Below the pieces are notes generated by a model. The model did no database searches and was not told the DNA's origin. It saw only the letters and a list, made by a program, of their open reading frames with translations. A stretch of 64,000 bases of DNA, from assembly GCA_038501785.1 (NCBI GenBank), contig JBAMJR010000151.1, positions 6,913,501-6,977,500 of the forward strand. The letters are read 5' to 3'. The first letter of the stretch is position 1. Every line of letters starts with the position of its first letter. The stretch comes from Myoxocephalus aenaeus. Its lineage: Eukaryota; Chordata; Actinopteri; Perciformes; Cottidae. Position numbers and translations under genes: made by a program. Positions 1-13,121 of this stretch are shown here, one piece after another.

Positions 1-923
1 ATGTAAGCAGCTGCCTGTTTACATCTGCAATCAATAGCCTACTGTAAGTAATTGGCAAGAGTATACACAAGTAAAATAAATGGATTATTGTCAATATGAA
101 CATAACTAACTTCACATCAATAAGTTCTTACACAAGCCATTCAATGTAGTCACCTGTATCTGAATAAAGCTGAGCAACAGTTGCTATCAGGGGGTGTTAC
201 ACACATATCAGAGTGAAACACCTCCGTGCAGAGATAATTTCCTCAAAGTCCAATAAAACTGACTCATTGATATTAAATACACCCTCCCTCACTCTAACCT
301 TGACATACAATACGAATGGCTTTATCGCTCTTTCTGCCTGTGCAATATGAGACCAAGGCTGCGATAAAATTACCGGAGGCAGTGGAATCATCAGCATTTA
401 CGATAATGTCATGATCTCTGAAAAAATATATATAGCGTATATATATAAAACTTGTGTGCAAGTCATAGGCGCTGATGATAGTGAAAGCTAATATGACACT
501 GTAGCTCAACAGATGTTTTCCATTGTTTGCTCTTGAAACACCAGATTTGTAGGTATATTCAGATTATCATAATCCCATATGCAAAACAACATTTATATAA
601 TTAATTTTTTATTTGGAGCATTTCACTCACCATCAGATTGCTCGAGTCAGAGGGGAACAAAGCAAAGCGGACAGAACCAACAGACGTGAGCATCTCTCTC
701 CAAATGGCCTGTGTGTACACAGCCATCAGCAGCAGTGTCAGCAGCTAACTCACACGCTCCGCCCATGTTGGACGTGTTTGTTGTAACGAGCGACGGCTAA
801 TTAGCACAAGCATGGCATGAGATGGAGACATTTGAGCTCTCTCTTTTTTGTGTACGTGTGTCTGTGTGTGTAGAGCAGATGATCTCATTGCTGAGTGCCA
901 TGATGATGCTGAAATAAAGAGAG
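1..923. other. non-coding stretch, nothing recognised
   Basis: This is AT-rich sequence with no ORF of recognisable content on either strand. A short imperfect AT palindrome lies around 425-450. I see no repeat boundary or splice-bounded exon. It is probably intron of the minus-strand gene whose exon lies at 12982-13121, which is inference. Confidence 0.55.
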
Positions 924-1345
924 ATGGAAGTAAAGAAAAGCCTGACAGATACATTATGTATCTATCTCACGTATGATACAAATGACCTCACAAAAGCTTT
1001 TCATAAACTATGCATATCCACCCTGAGCTTGGTTGCACCTCTAAAAACCCAGCTAAAACTGATAAAAAGAGCAACGCCCTGGACAAACAAAGTCACTCGG
1101 ACTCTTACAAGATTGTACAGCAGGGCTAAAAGAAGGCTGAAATCAAGTAAATTACAAGTCGCTATCATTCATTAAAAGATGTATTACAACGTTAAATAAC
1201 AAAGTGAAGGACACTTTTTACACTTAATGTCTTTTCATGAACATAATCCTGGCACATTATTCAATACCATCAATAACCCTGTCAATCTCTCACAAACAAC
1301 CACAACCACCTTGTCTCCGGCAGGGTGTGAAACAGTTATGCTTTA
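924..1345 (+). mobile_element. decayed L2/CR1-type LINE fragment (region before the reverse transcriptase)
   Basis: The plus-strand reading frame from 924 gives an 83-residue stretch containing LSLVAPLKTQ, then PWTNKVTRTLTRLYSRAKRR. This is the pattern found between endonuclease and reverse transcriptase in L2-clade LINEs: a V-A-P-L-K-T motif, then a PW motif, then an Arg/Lys-rich helix. The frame closes near 1173. A related stretch, GTLFNTINNPVNL, follows around 1253-1291 and then stops matching. The piece has stops and no usable start, so it is a dead remnant. It probably belongs with the block at 2370-3745, about 1 kb further on in the same orientation. Family assignment rests on remembered motif patterns, not an alignment. 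Confidence 0.6.
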
Positions 1346-1614
1346 TTAATAAGACATAACATTTGTGCACATGAAACTCCTGCTGCAACATATGGCGTTT
1401 TCCCTGGCACTACAAACTTCACTACAGGATCTTCTCGCTAACTTTTTCCCAACTAAACTTTTACAGGCACTATGCACTATGCAACAGTAACATCTTTGAA
1501 CCAGTATCACTGCCAATCAGTCAAGTTGCAGTTTACATCCATGTCTGTCATGTCATCACTGAATTGTCTTACTTAGCGTATGAATATTTGAGATAAAAAA
1601 TTATATTTGGGAGG
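1346..1614. other. non-coding, interrupts the LINE
   Basis: Nothing is recognised here. It is the first part of a roughly 1-kb interval separating two collinear LINE blocks, so it may be inserted DNA or a badly decayed part of the LINE. Confidence 0.5.
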
Positions 1615-1790
1615 TCTCCATGACTTTTGACCACCAAAATATAATTATTTCATCCTGCAAAATTTAAAGAAATTCCCTTCAGGCTTTCCTGAAATATTGA
1701 GTTTACGGAAATGGGCCGAATGGACAGACATCCCCAAAACATAATGCCTCTGGCCACGGCTATTCCCAGCGTGGAGGCATAACAACTCCA
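1615..1790 (+). repeat. dispersed repeat family A, copy 1
   Basis: The segment shares a run of similarity in the same orientation with 62100-62290. Common elements are a motif reading approximately GAAATTCC(C/T)TC near 1670, and ACATAATGCCT(C/T)TGGCCAC near 1740. The ends are not marked by inverted repeats or target duplications that I can see. I have a general memory of such sequence being common in teleost genomes, but I cannot name the class. Confidence 0.55.
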
Positions 1791-2369
1791 GTGTTTTTTT
1801 TCGAAAGCTGCACAGTACAGAAACAGCTCTCCTTCGTGTGACTGATAATATAAATCCTTATATTCTGTAGATATTCTTCATTGTATTACTCTTCATGTCT
1901 ATTAAAGTTCAGGTTAGCGAGGTCAGTATAACACAGCTATGCAGCTGTTGTGTCTATGAAATGTCCAGTTCCCAAGGGAAGTTAGTCACACGCCTGCGCA
2001 CTTCAACACCCACAACTGTTTATCAGTATATTGACATTCTGGAAGCAGACTGGTCGTTGCACGTTCCAGTCTTGTGAGAAAAGATGAGAACACGGGATTC
2101 TCCTCCTCTTGACAGGACAGAGCGAATCAGATGTTAGGACGAGGCGAGACGAACCTGTGACGATAAACTGTGTATGAAAGGCCCCACTTCCGTTGTGGGG
2201 CAGTTGTTCTTTGCCCAACCTGCGTGCTTACTACTTTGCTTGTGATCATTTAGTAAATAAATATAGAGAACGAGAGAAGTTGTTGAACTGAGTTCTTCCA
2301 GGCATCCAATAATTGACACACGCTATCAGACAAATGACTTATTACTGGCTGTGGTCTCCGGACACTGCT
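1791..2369. other. non-coding, possible LTR-like piece
   Basis: Around 2178-2199 a 7-bp stem (GCCCCAC / GTGGGGC) is followed by an AATAAA at about 2257. That arrangement can be seen in the R/U5 part of retroviral-type LTRs. No TG..CA ends, primer-binding site or internal coding region were found, so this is only a possibility. Confidence 0.25.
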
Positions 2370-3745
2370 TTGTCATGCTGCTGCTGGCCTTAAGTGCAGC
2401 CTACAGCGCCATAGAGCGCAGCATTCTTATTGAGAGACTGAGGAATGGGCAGGAATCATTGCAGTTTCACTCGAGTGTTTCTCCTCTTACCTGGACAACA
2501 GGACATGTCTCCATCCAGGATGTTTGAATCAACAACAGCTAGCATCACATGTGGACTGCCCCAAGGATCTATTCTGGGACCAATTGCATTCTCACTGTAC
2601 ATGTTGGCTCTTGGACACATCATTCGGCAACACAGTGCTGCACTGATGATACACAGTTAACAATACTGCACTATGTGTATCCATGATTCTTAATGACTGG
2701 ATGGCAGCTAATGTCCTACAATTTAATAGCAATAAAACAGAGGCTTTCATCTTTGGTCCAAAACATCATAAACTACTTAATGCCAATGTTAAGTCTGTGG
2801 CAAAGATCCTCAGGGTAACTTTTAATAGCCACTTTGAGCAGCATAACAGAAATATCACCCAAGCTTCTATCAATTCAGAAACATTTTAATGATAGAAAAA
2901 ACATGATTTCATATCATCCCACCTGGGATTTTGTCCCTCTCTTTTTACCTGTTTAAACTCCCTCTCAGTCTCACCGCAGCCAGTTAAATAACTAAATATA
3001 GGAGGTCCTGTCATATCACTCTAATTTTGAGTATAGCAGTACTGATTAACCATTACATTTAAAATATATTTTTAAATTGCATTACTTATTTACAAGGCCA
3101 ATCATGCTCCAGATTATATGAAAGCACTATTTACCCCTTACTTCCTCTCAGAGTGAGATCAGCAGACTCCACTGGAGCTAGGTTGCCTGGATTTTATCGT
3201 AATACATACGGTATATTTCTACTATTCCAGTTAAAGGATATACATTCTGCTGATTGTGCAGTTAAGGTGGACTACACTTAACTGTGCTTTATTTTTCCAC
3301 TATCACTTAATATTTCCTCTTCATATCACAGTGATTTATTGCAACTTTATTGTCATTATATATTTAAATTGTTCTTGTTTTTTATATGCACTTCCATGCA
3401 TATTTTGCACTTTTATCTGTTTTGGATTCTGCTTGAGATGACTTCACCACTTATATTTGCATTGTATTTGTTCATGTGGTTATTTCCTGTACTTACATTC
3501 CACAGGCTTTATATGAGCTTATTTATCTTGTCCACATCTTACAAAATTTATATATTAACTTATTTATTTCCTTTTACACTTGTAGCTCCATCTGTATATG
3601 TATGTGCTCAGTGCTGCTTGATTTATGTGCTTACATGAGATACATTTATGGGCTTACATGAGTTTCTGATATTTTATATTCTTTGAAAATTTTAAGCTGC
3701 AAAACACTTGGCACTTACGCTTGAAAAGTGCGATTTAAAACATTA
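2370..3745 (+). mobile_element. decayed L2/CR1-type LINE, reverse transcriptase to 3' end
   Basis: Translated plus-strand frames give consecutive reverse transcriptase blocks, with frameshifts between them. First is LSAAYSAIERSILIERLRN around 2390-2445. Then comes TASITCGLPQGSILGPIAFS, the RT block with the G-x-P-Q-G motif, around 2540-2595. A damaged ADDTQL-like catalytic region sits around 2640-2660, and LNDWMAANVLQFNSNKTEAF around 2686-2745. A C-terminal APDYMKALFTPYF-like stretch lies around 3110-3145. The 3' end near 3690-3740 has the usual tail pattern of AAGCTGCAAAACACTTGG followed by a GAAAAGTGC motif. Several stops and indels make it non-functional. It is much older than the LINE at 47575-49484. 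Confidence 0.72.
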
Positions 3746-5139
3746 GTATTTAAATATCTAATAAGGGATTCAATATTAATCAATATGTATGATAATATGT
3801 ATATGAAAACCAATTCCCAATCACTGATAGGACAATATCAGGCCGACAGCTGATCAAATATCAGGCCGACACTGACGTAAACTCATATTTCAAAAGTTAC
3901 ATCAGAAACAGGGTTAATTAAAAACTTAAATCACACACTGCCTGTCAGTCTGTTTATCCATCTCTGTCCAGCCCCTATACAATATCGAGAGTCTACTTTT
4001 CCCCACCATTTCATCTAACTTTGTGAGCACAGACATACAGACATTTAGACATCACCTTTATTATTTTTAGCCTCAGAGAGGGGCTTGTCTGAAAAGTACA
4101 GTGTGTTGCCACGGCAGCAGACACTCCAGAGACACCATACAGACAAGGTATAGAGGAGCACCGAATCGTGCCCCAGACTCATCACCAGCAATATTACGTT
4201 TTATGTTTTGTTTTCGCTTGGAAATGTTATTAGATTTTTGTCTTTGTTCTCTTGTCTCTCAACGTCTCAAGTAGTCAAGGACACAGATGCAAAGACTCGC
4301 TAGCGCACACACTCGACTAAAGTAGTTTGGTCCAGTTGGGTTTCTAATTTGTCTTTGAACTTGAGTGTGAAGTAAAGAGATATGCAGACACGGTACAAAA
4401 GTTACATTTTAAAGTTGCCTTCATCAAGTATTGGGTAAGTGAGTGCTGTGAAAAGGTTGACTGCTCTACTGAATGTATCCAGACAGGCTTTCATGAAGCC
4501 ACAGGTACAGCCGCAGTGTCACCTCAAACTACAGCAAGTGGCAACAATTTTATCTCAGTCTATGACATATTTTGCTTTATCTACTGATATAAAAATGCCT
4601 GTATGTACATTATAGCTTAACAACATAATTACTTTTGTGTGCACAAGATGCAGAATTGCACCAAGATGTATTAGTTGTTCTTTCGGAAGCTTTACATTCC
4701 TGGAAAGCCCTTCTTGGTAAATGTCATGGATTCATTTTAGTCTGTTTCTATTTTTCATCTGCATTTGCCAGCTCATCCTCATGTCTTAAACTGGGCCTTT
4801 TTTTTAAGTTGTTTTCTCACTTTCTCTCTTTCTACATCTTTCACTTCAGTGTATTCTGTTCTTATTCACATTCATACTGTAAAACACATTTTATATACCC
4901 AAGCGCATGATTGTGGGTTTAACATTAGGTGGTTGTATTTAAGGTGGTATGAAACTTTTGAGGTTTTAAAAGGCGCTAAATCATCAAAGAGAGTCAAAGG
5001 TCTTTCTGCCTTCTCTTTCTCAAATATTAAATACAGAGACTTGTGTGCTCCTCTTGGTTTTACGCCATCAACATACTGCATACCCGTGTTGCATCTCCTT
5101 TATCACGCTTTCTTTCTAAATGTATACTGTTCCCCACTG
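3746..5139. other. non-coding; one short direct repeat
   Basis: Nothing is recognised except a 15-bp exact direct repeat (AATATCAGGCCGACA) at 3834-3848 and 3857-3871. The overlapping open frames at 4635-5190 have no family resemblance and the T-rich composition of non-coding DNA. Confidence 0.5.
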
Positions 5140-5530
5140 TTCCTTCTTCATTTTGCTGCCATCGACCTCTGCTTTCAATCTGTCTCTTAACCCCCCTCCC
5201 CTTAACCTTTTTCTACCCATCTTCATCTTAATCTTCTTCTACTCTATCCTTCCTCTTCTTTGTGTCCCTTCGTCCAGTTAGGGGTCGGGCAGTGACCTTG
5301 TTTGTGTCTAGGTCGTGTTCCCTCTGAGTGCCTGTGCAGCCTCGTGCTGCCACCCGATCAGCCTTGCTTTCAGCCTCACTATTGATCGCCTTCCACTCAC
5401 CCCTCAAGGACGGAAATCCAAACCCATATTCCAGACCGCAGCCCCATCTCCCTCCCTCCACTCCCCACTTCTTTCTTTTCTCTGCCTCTCCACTTTTCTC
5501 TGCTATGGCTCTCTCCACCTTTTCCTCTCT
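5140..5530. repeat. pyrimidine-rich tract
   Basis: The plus strand is strongly enriched in C and T over about 390 bases, without a fixed repeat unit. Long homopyrimidine-biased sequence like this opens frames on both strands by chance. No protein is inferred. Confidence 0.6.
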
Positions 5531-5546
5531 TATAGAATGCATCACC

Positions 5547-5569
5547 CACACACACACACACACACACAC
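5547..5569. repeat. (CA)n microsatellite
   Basis: A perfect short CA array faces the TG array that begins at 5677 on the same strand. Confidence 0.95.
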
Positions 5570-5675
5570 GCCGGTCTCAAGGTTGCAATGACCAGCAGAC
5601 CCATGAATAAATAATAAGGAGGTAGGAATCACTTTCAGAAAAACCATTTACTCTCCTATTGTGTTCTTGAAGAAG

Positions 5676-5676
<1 letters not shown>

Positions 5677-5744
<68 letters not shown>

Positions 5745-5812
5745 CATGCGTGCGCTGTGACAATGTGTGGGTGTGTGTGTGTGCACGCGCTGTGGCGATG
5801 CGTGTGTGTGTA
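5677..5812. repeat. (TG)n microsatellite with degenerate tail
   Basis: The array is perfect from 5677 to 5740. It then continues as interrupted TG/CG sequence (GTGCATGCGTGCGC and GTGCACGCGC) to about 5812. The alternating purine-pyrimidine composition favours Z-DNA. Confidence 0.95.
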
Positions 5813-6219
5813 ACAAGAAAAGCTTTGTGAGCGAGACTACAGCGCTTTGTTAACTGAAAGCCCCGTCGTCCCTGGAGTTAACTTGAACGATGCTACAAGC
5901 ACCTTCTCGGTGACCTCTTACACTAAAGTTTTTTTTTTTCTTGTTTTCTTTCTTGAAGTATTCAGATAAATAATCAATGGGCTTGACATGACAATATAGG
6001 AGGATTATCTCACCCTCTCCCTGCTGTCTTCAAACTCTGCACTGAAATGTTTTTAATTCGTTGAAATGGTCGAAGGTAAAAAAACTGTGCTGCAGTTTGA
6101 AACAGTGGCTTTTTCCCCAAAAGAATATGTACACAAAATTGACTTTTCTCAAGCCAAGCTGCTACTTCAGGTGAACTAACCATTTCTGACTTGATGTATG
6201 GCTTATTGCAGCTGGTCTG
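5813..6219. other. non-coding, nothing recognised
   Basis: No repeat, exon or structured element was recognised. Confidence 0.5.
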
Positions 6220-6480
6220 AAGAGTAGAGAGGATAGAGGAGAGAGAAAGTCTAAAAGGGATGGAGGAAATAGGAGAGCTGGACAGGGACAGAAATTAGGA
6301 GGAAAAGATCAGTTGGAAGGGTGAAAGAAGAGCAGATATAACAGAGGCATTTGGGGAGATAAGGTGAGGGATAGGAAAAGTGAGAAAGACAAAATAAGTG
6401 AGAGGAACAAAAAAAATGGAAAAAAGAAAGACATATAGACAGACGAAGAAAGACAGAGAGAGAAAAATTATGAGATTCCT
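6220..6480. repeat. purine-rich (GA-rich) tract
   Basis: The plus strand is overwhelmingly A and G for about 260 bases, with no exact unit. It is a candidate for triplex-forming sequence. No coding content is inferred. Confidence 0.65.
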
Positions 6481-7509
6481 CTCTCCTCTGTATGGATCAG
6501 GGCGAGAGCTCTCTTTTCAATCCAATCAAGCTCAGGCAAAGGTAAACAATCAGTCTTGGTAAAGGATTGGATAAATCCTCAATCAGACTCATTCTCAGTA
6601 AAGCAGCTATTTATTGGGTTCGCCTCACATGGCTAAACTGGATCCTCCTCCTTCTGAGAGACGTGAAGAGAGAGAAAAGGGTGAGAAAGAGAAGTCTACA
6701 TTATCTCAGTCCAAGATGGCATCGATTCAAGTTTTGGGAGCAAAATAGTCTTTGCATTACAACATAATACACTGTATAAAAGTCCCAGTAATACATCTGG
6801 ACGGAAAATGCAAAAGAAAACCCACTGCATTCACAAGGCATACATCATATTCCTATGATCTTAAAAGGACCCATCAACATATGGGACACAACCAGCTCTG
6901 TCCCAAAGCTCAAAACCAGAGATAGATACAAGAAGTGCTTTAAAACAGCTCTTCTGATTTATAAAATATTAAGCTATGATGTCTTTAAAGACTTTGCGTT
7001 GCAGTGGGCCTGTTTATCTATACATGTAGTAAAAATGTTGTCGGCACAAATTTGTAAGTGTATTGTTTCTCTAAAGGGTGTATAGAGAGAGCATTATGAG
7101 GACATTCCTGCTAAACTGGAGTACATTCATAAATAATAACAAAGCAGCCAGAAGACTTGAACATCCTGTGTGTGTGTGTCTGCCAGCACCTAGAGGCAAA
7201 TACAAACTTCTGGGTGAGGACGGAAAAGAAGGAGACATGTTTCACTTTGGTAGCTGTTTGGTTGCTGTATTCCTTTTACTTTTTCCTGAGGAGAATCCAC
7301 GAGCACCCGAAAGAATAAGGGAGTCGTGTTCCAAAATGAGATGAAAACTACTCTTACATCATTGCTGAAAGTATAACACTAGAGCATTAAAAATAAATAA
7401 TTGGATACAGTTTATTTAGTTATCCCCTAGTAGAACAAACTAACAAAAAAAATATATAAAAACTCTGTAAGCAAGAATTTGCTAATCAAATAATATCGAG
7501 CATGGCAAA

Positions 7510-7511
<2 letters not shown>
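6481..7511. other. non-coding, weak LINE-like hint only
   Basis: A frame around 6900-6990 reads RDRYKKCFKTALLIYKIL. This is loosely like the C-terminal part of LINE reverse transcriptases, but it is too short and isolated to call. Nothing else is recognised. Confidence 0.35.

Positions 7512-7542
<31 letters not shown>
7512..7542. repeat. (AT)n microsatellite
   Basis: This is a perfect AT dinucleotide run of about 30 bases. Confidence 0.95.
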
Positions 7543-7545
<3 letters not shown>

Positions 7546-8969
7546 GGTCATTCTGCAGATTAACTATATAACGCAGGCAATAAGTCTATTTACAAGGCTA
7601 TGACATGTGTTATGTATTTCTCTGCAGTAACCAAGATGACCACAGCATGTCTACTTTAACACAGAAATCTTTAGATTTGAGGCAATTACCAACAGCATCG
7701 CATATTTCATTACACTAGATATGAACCGTGTGATTATTATTAAGGGTGCAGGATTTCAGAAGCTGAAGCATACTTTGGAGCCAAGGTACACTGACCCTAA
7801 AACAGACTCTGTAATGCTTGCAGTGATGGCAAAATATGGCAGAATGAGATGGTGGTCACCGAGTAAATTAAGCAAAGTGCAGCAGTAAGTTTCACCACAC
7901 ACATTTGGACGTCACAGCAAATGGAAGTTTTACATGAAAGTGATTTTATTAGTGATTTTTATTTTATTACAGATGACTGGAGTTGTGCATTTGAAACAAA
8001 CGAGACAGGAGAGAGTCACGTCGCAGAAGTCATGGATGAATTGATGTAAACTCCTTGAGGTCAATGTCACGGAATATTTTCATCTCAAGGCTCCCTGAAC
8101 TGTCTGCTTTGGGTACTTTGTCTCCATTCTATTGGGGGCAGCAAGTAGCAGTAAAATGCTTTACGGTGTTTCGATCTTTTGCTCACAATGACAGAAGATA
8201 TAGTACAGATTACATAAAAAAAATAATAAACTTTGTGCAAAAACAGTCCATGTGTGTAAAGAAGGTTTCTGGAAAGATGTAAGGATGGATGAAGGAGAGC
8301 TGGGGTGACAGGGATCAGGTTATCAATACAGCCGATAGAACGCAGTGGAAACTCTGTAAGCCCAATGGGACCAAGTGCAGAATGCCGCAGTGTGCTACTC
8401 CAGCAGAATGCACTGGGACAGAGGTCACACCCACCGTTCACTTCTACTCAAATCTGATTGAATCCGAGCTTGCAGACTAAGAATGCTTGTCTGACTTCTC
8501 TGGTTATTGGGAGTGATTTTTGTTTACTCATATCTGGCAGATTTGGACAATGAGTGTCTTTTTAGATTCTACCCCTTGGAGGGTGACAACAGAAACGGGT
8601 GACAGAAAGGGGATGACATGTGACAAAGGTTGGCCCATCAAACTCTCATTGTGTGCATGCAACGGCTTCTAAGATGTCAAATTCAAATCAGATCTCTATT
8701 TGTTCTCCCCGACATAACGATAAAACATACATGTGCTGTGCTTGCTTGCACGACGTGCATTATAGAAATAATGCATACGCTGTGCAAGTTGAGACAAATA
8801 AACACATGCAGGCAGGCATGATTATCTTCACGTTAAATCGTTCAACCCTCTTTATCACAATAAGCATCACCATTTTTTCTCTTATCTCTTATTCCCGTAT
8901 CTTCCTTCATTCCTCGAGTGCCACCATCATTCAATGTCCTTCCACTGTTTGATCATGTTGTCATTATCT

Positions 8970-8971
<2 letters not shown>
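7543..8971. other. non-coding, nothing recognised
   Basis: Ordinary AT-rich sequence. Overlapping open frames near 8055-8480 exist on both strands, but none carries a recognisable domain or splice-bounded exon. Confidence 0.5.

Positions 8972-9030
<59 letters not shown>
8972..9030. repeat. (CT)n microsatellite
   Basis: This is a perfect CT array of about 59 bases. Confidence 0.97.
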
Positions 9031-10480
<1,450 letters not shown>

Positions 10481-10646
10481 CCAGGGAAAGATGGATGGAT
10501 CAAATGAAAGAGGAATGACATCCCAGTCAGTATATGCAGGTTAGGTCAACAGGCAGGTGATTAGATATTGCAACTACATACAAATGATTTATTTGCATCT
10601 GCAGGGTCACATAAAAAAGCAGTCTCTTACACACGCGCACATGCAT

Positions 10647-10648
<2 letters not shown>

Positions 10649-10719
<71 letters not shown>
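10649..10719. repeat. (CA)n microsatellite
   Basis: A perfect CA array of about 71 bases. It is complementary to the TG arrays on either side (10339 and 11002). Confidence 0.97.
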
Positions 10720-10723
<4 letters not shown>

Positions 10724-10998
10724 AACAGAAGAAAACAAGGCCTAGACACAGGCACTGTTTTATTCATGTTGATGTGATGCCAGTGGACATTCACCCGTGA
10801 GGAACACTGCTTTTCTCACCTCACACACTCCCACACACAAAACACACAACCCCTCTGCAGTCACCTCAGTTCATTTTACATCTAGCTCTGTAGGCTCACA
10901 CATATATGCACACGCACATAGTAAGACCCTGGTCCAACATGTTTTGCTGGAGTTCAACCCAGGAAACCACATGTGTCAACTATTGGACGCATCTACTG

Positions 10999-11001
<3 letters not shown>

Positions 11002-11092
<91 letters not shown>
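11002..11092. repeat. (GT)n microsatellite
   Basis: A GT array of about 90 bases, with TT interruptions near 11073 and at the end. Confidence 0.96.
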
Positions 11093-11093
<1 letters not shown>

Positions 11094-12161
11094 TACTTAA
11101 ACGCTCTCAAAATATATTGATTCATGGAAGAATAAAGGTTATGCCCTTTTTTTCACCAACTAATGGGCTGCACTCCAAACGCAGCATGTGCAACCCCGTC
11201 TCAGCTGTTGTATCACAGCATTGGTGCTTCTTCCCTTCTTTCTATAGCTAAAAAGTACAGAAGGAATTTCAGTGGTACAATGTAGTGAACAGCAAATTCT
11301 AAAAGTTATACTGGGATTTTTTATAAATCTATCCTATTGTCCAATATTTCTATATGTCAAGTAAAAGATCCACTGGTGCAGCTGCATAATTAGCTTTGCT
11401 AAATGACAAGTTAATTGTAACTTTAAATGACAAGCATATTCTCTAAATCCTGAGCTACTGTCGGGCTTATTCATCAAAACAACATACTGAATGTGTCACG
11501 AACAACAGAGATTATTCATGTAAGTGCCAGCGGATATCAATGTCGACCTGCAAACACTGAAGCAAGGCATGGTTTTAGTTGGTGCCACTGTGAGGCAAAT
11601 GAGGAAGGAGATTATATGACTCAGCACAAACAGAAGCACAGTGACACTATAAACACAACAAATGACTCGTGGATATATCTTATCATTTGTGCTCGCAAGG
11701 GCAGGGAATGTTTTTTTAACTGATGCTCGTCATAGAATGTGTCCTCATCGCCTGCAGTCTTTTCAGTCACCAGCATGTTTTGCCCCAACATGCAAGCCTG
11801 AAAACAGCCGCACCATGTAAACAAAATGAGGTTTTGCCAGATTTAAGGAGGTGTTCATGCATTATAACAACAGCAGCTTGATAAGACCTCAGGCATTGCT
11901 ATATTTGTGTCAGGAAAATATGAGGACAGAGATATTAGCTAGTATCTGAGACATGTATTAACAATCCAGCAAGATTGAAGAGGTCTGAACATCTAGAATT
12001 TCTTGAAGATGGAAGTGGTCTGACTGCTAACATGGCTCATTGACTACACCATTGGCAAGGACAGTCCTCAACTCTGATTGTCTGGAGAATAGATGGGTGT
12101 TATTTTCTGATAAATGCACAGCTCTGATGTAGCATATTAATCATCGACATTAATATAAATA
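11093..12161. other. non-coding, nothing recognised
   Basis: No repeat boundary or exon was recognised. Confidence 0.5.
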
Positions 12162-12609
12162 TCGTCACCTTCCTAAAATAATGGCCTAAGTCATTTTTTG
12201 ACAAAAATGATTGTCTTGCCTAAATCATCTCCTCATGATACTGGCCACCTCTGGTAAAATCGCCTACATCCTCAGTTGAACAGATCATGTGATTCTACCC
12301 CTATAGTATAACGGCCTAAGTCAAAAGACAATCTGACTTAGGCAATTTTATAAGCTTTTTAATATGGCATTTTGAAGCTAGCATTTAGGCTAGCAATTTA
12401 GTTAGCATTTTTGCTAGCATTTTTGTCAATGAAAATCTCACTCGAACATAATATTAGTAATCATAACATAATTTGACCGTTATGACAGTATGCCTGTTGT
12501 GCAGTGTCTAGAGGCAGCATGTGCACCCCTATTACTTTGGTATTCGTTTTTTGTGTCTTCTGAAAAACCTGAAAAAATTACTTAGGCCATTATTTTAGGA
12601 AGGTGACGA
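12162..12609. mobile_element. 448-bp MITE with TA target duplication
   Basis: The ends are inverted copies of TCGTCACCTTCCTAAAATAA, continuing through a shared GGCCTAAGT to roughly 31 bp. Each end is bordered by TA (12160-12161 and 12610-12611), the duplication typical of Tc1/mariner-type elements. The inside carries four copies of GCCTAAGTCA or its complement (12184, 12314, 12334, and 12580 partial). The middle two form a hairpin stem. A run of GCTAGCATTT-like repeats lies at about 12379-12426. It encodes no protein. The superfamily is inferred from the TA duplication only. Confidence 0.78.
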
Positions 12610-12981
12610 TATGGAGATAAGTATCTATCTTAACAATTATGTTGATTATTGTATTTTACTCTACGCAGCATTTTATGTATATTAGTTGAGAAACCACAAT
12701 AGTTTTATATTTACTGTACCAAAAACGCATGTTTCTCAGATAGCTTTATGACACCAGTCTGAATAAAGCATTTCATTAAAAAAATTGAAAATGCTTCATT
12801 CATACATTCAGACATCAGTTCTAATCCAATGTTGTATCCAACAGTCTCAACACCTACTTGCTCACTCTGTGAACGTCACCCTGGATAACAGAATTACCAT
12901 CATCATGCATGGCAAACATTCCATTAACAAATATTCTGGCACACACCTTTCTCGGCAGGTGACTTGGGCATGGGCGCTTAC
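12610..12981 (-). other. start of the intron downstream of the mdga1-like exon
   Basis: On the minus strand the intron begins at 12981 with GTAAGC. Nothing else is recognised in this stretch. Confidence 0.5.
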
Positions 12982-13121
12982 CTGTGGTCGTGGGTGCCCT
13001 TTAACAATACACTGAAGCACTAGTGTGTCTCCTTCTTTGATGGTGTAGATTCTCTCACTGATGTTATCATCCTTGACGTTACACGCTGCGCCTGAGTGCA
13101 CGATCTGGGCGTTGGCCGGAG
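12982..13121 (-). CDS. internal coding exon, MDGA1-like Ig-domain cell-surface protein
   Basis: On the minus strand a 140-bp exon runs from an acceptor reading CTCACAG at 13122 to a donor GTAAGC at 12981. It encodes 46 full codons after a split first codon (phase 1 in, phase 0 out). The peptide contains AQIVHSGAACNVKDDN, then SERIYTIKEGDTLVLQC, and ends GHPRPQ. The order of a DNISER.YTI.EGDTL.LQC block followed by a GHPRPQ turn is what I remember from the N-terminus of MDGA1, where it begins the first Ig domain. The last cysteine would be the first half of the Ig disulphide. MDGA1 is a GPI-anchored MAM/Ig protein that binds neuroligins at the synapse. MDGA2 has a more divergent segment (ERYSERVYTIREGETL), so MDGA1 is favoured. 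The open frame continues upstream into the intron through TG-rich sequence, but the splice sites set the limits. The signal-peptide exon and the next Ig exon were not found in the window. Confidence 0.78.

Noticed and set aside
1791..2369. LTR-like hairpin plus AATAAA
   Set aside because: No TG..CA ends, duplication, primer-binding site or coding region was found. It is kept only as a low-confidence note.
5228..5647. 139-residue minus-strand ORF
   Set aside because: It lies in a pyrimidine-rich tract plus microsatellite. Its charged composition is a by-product, and no start context or domain supports it.
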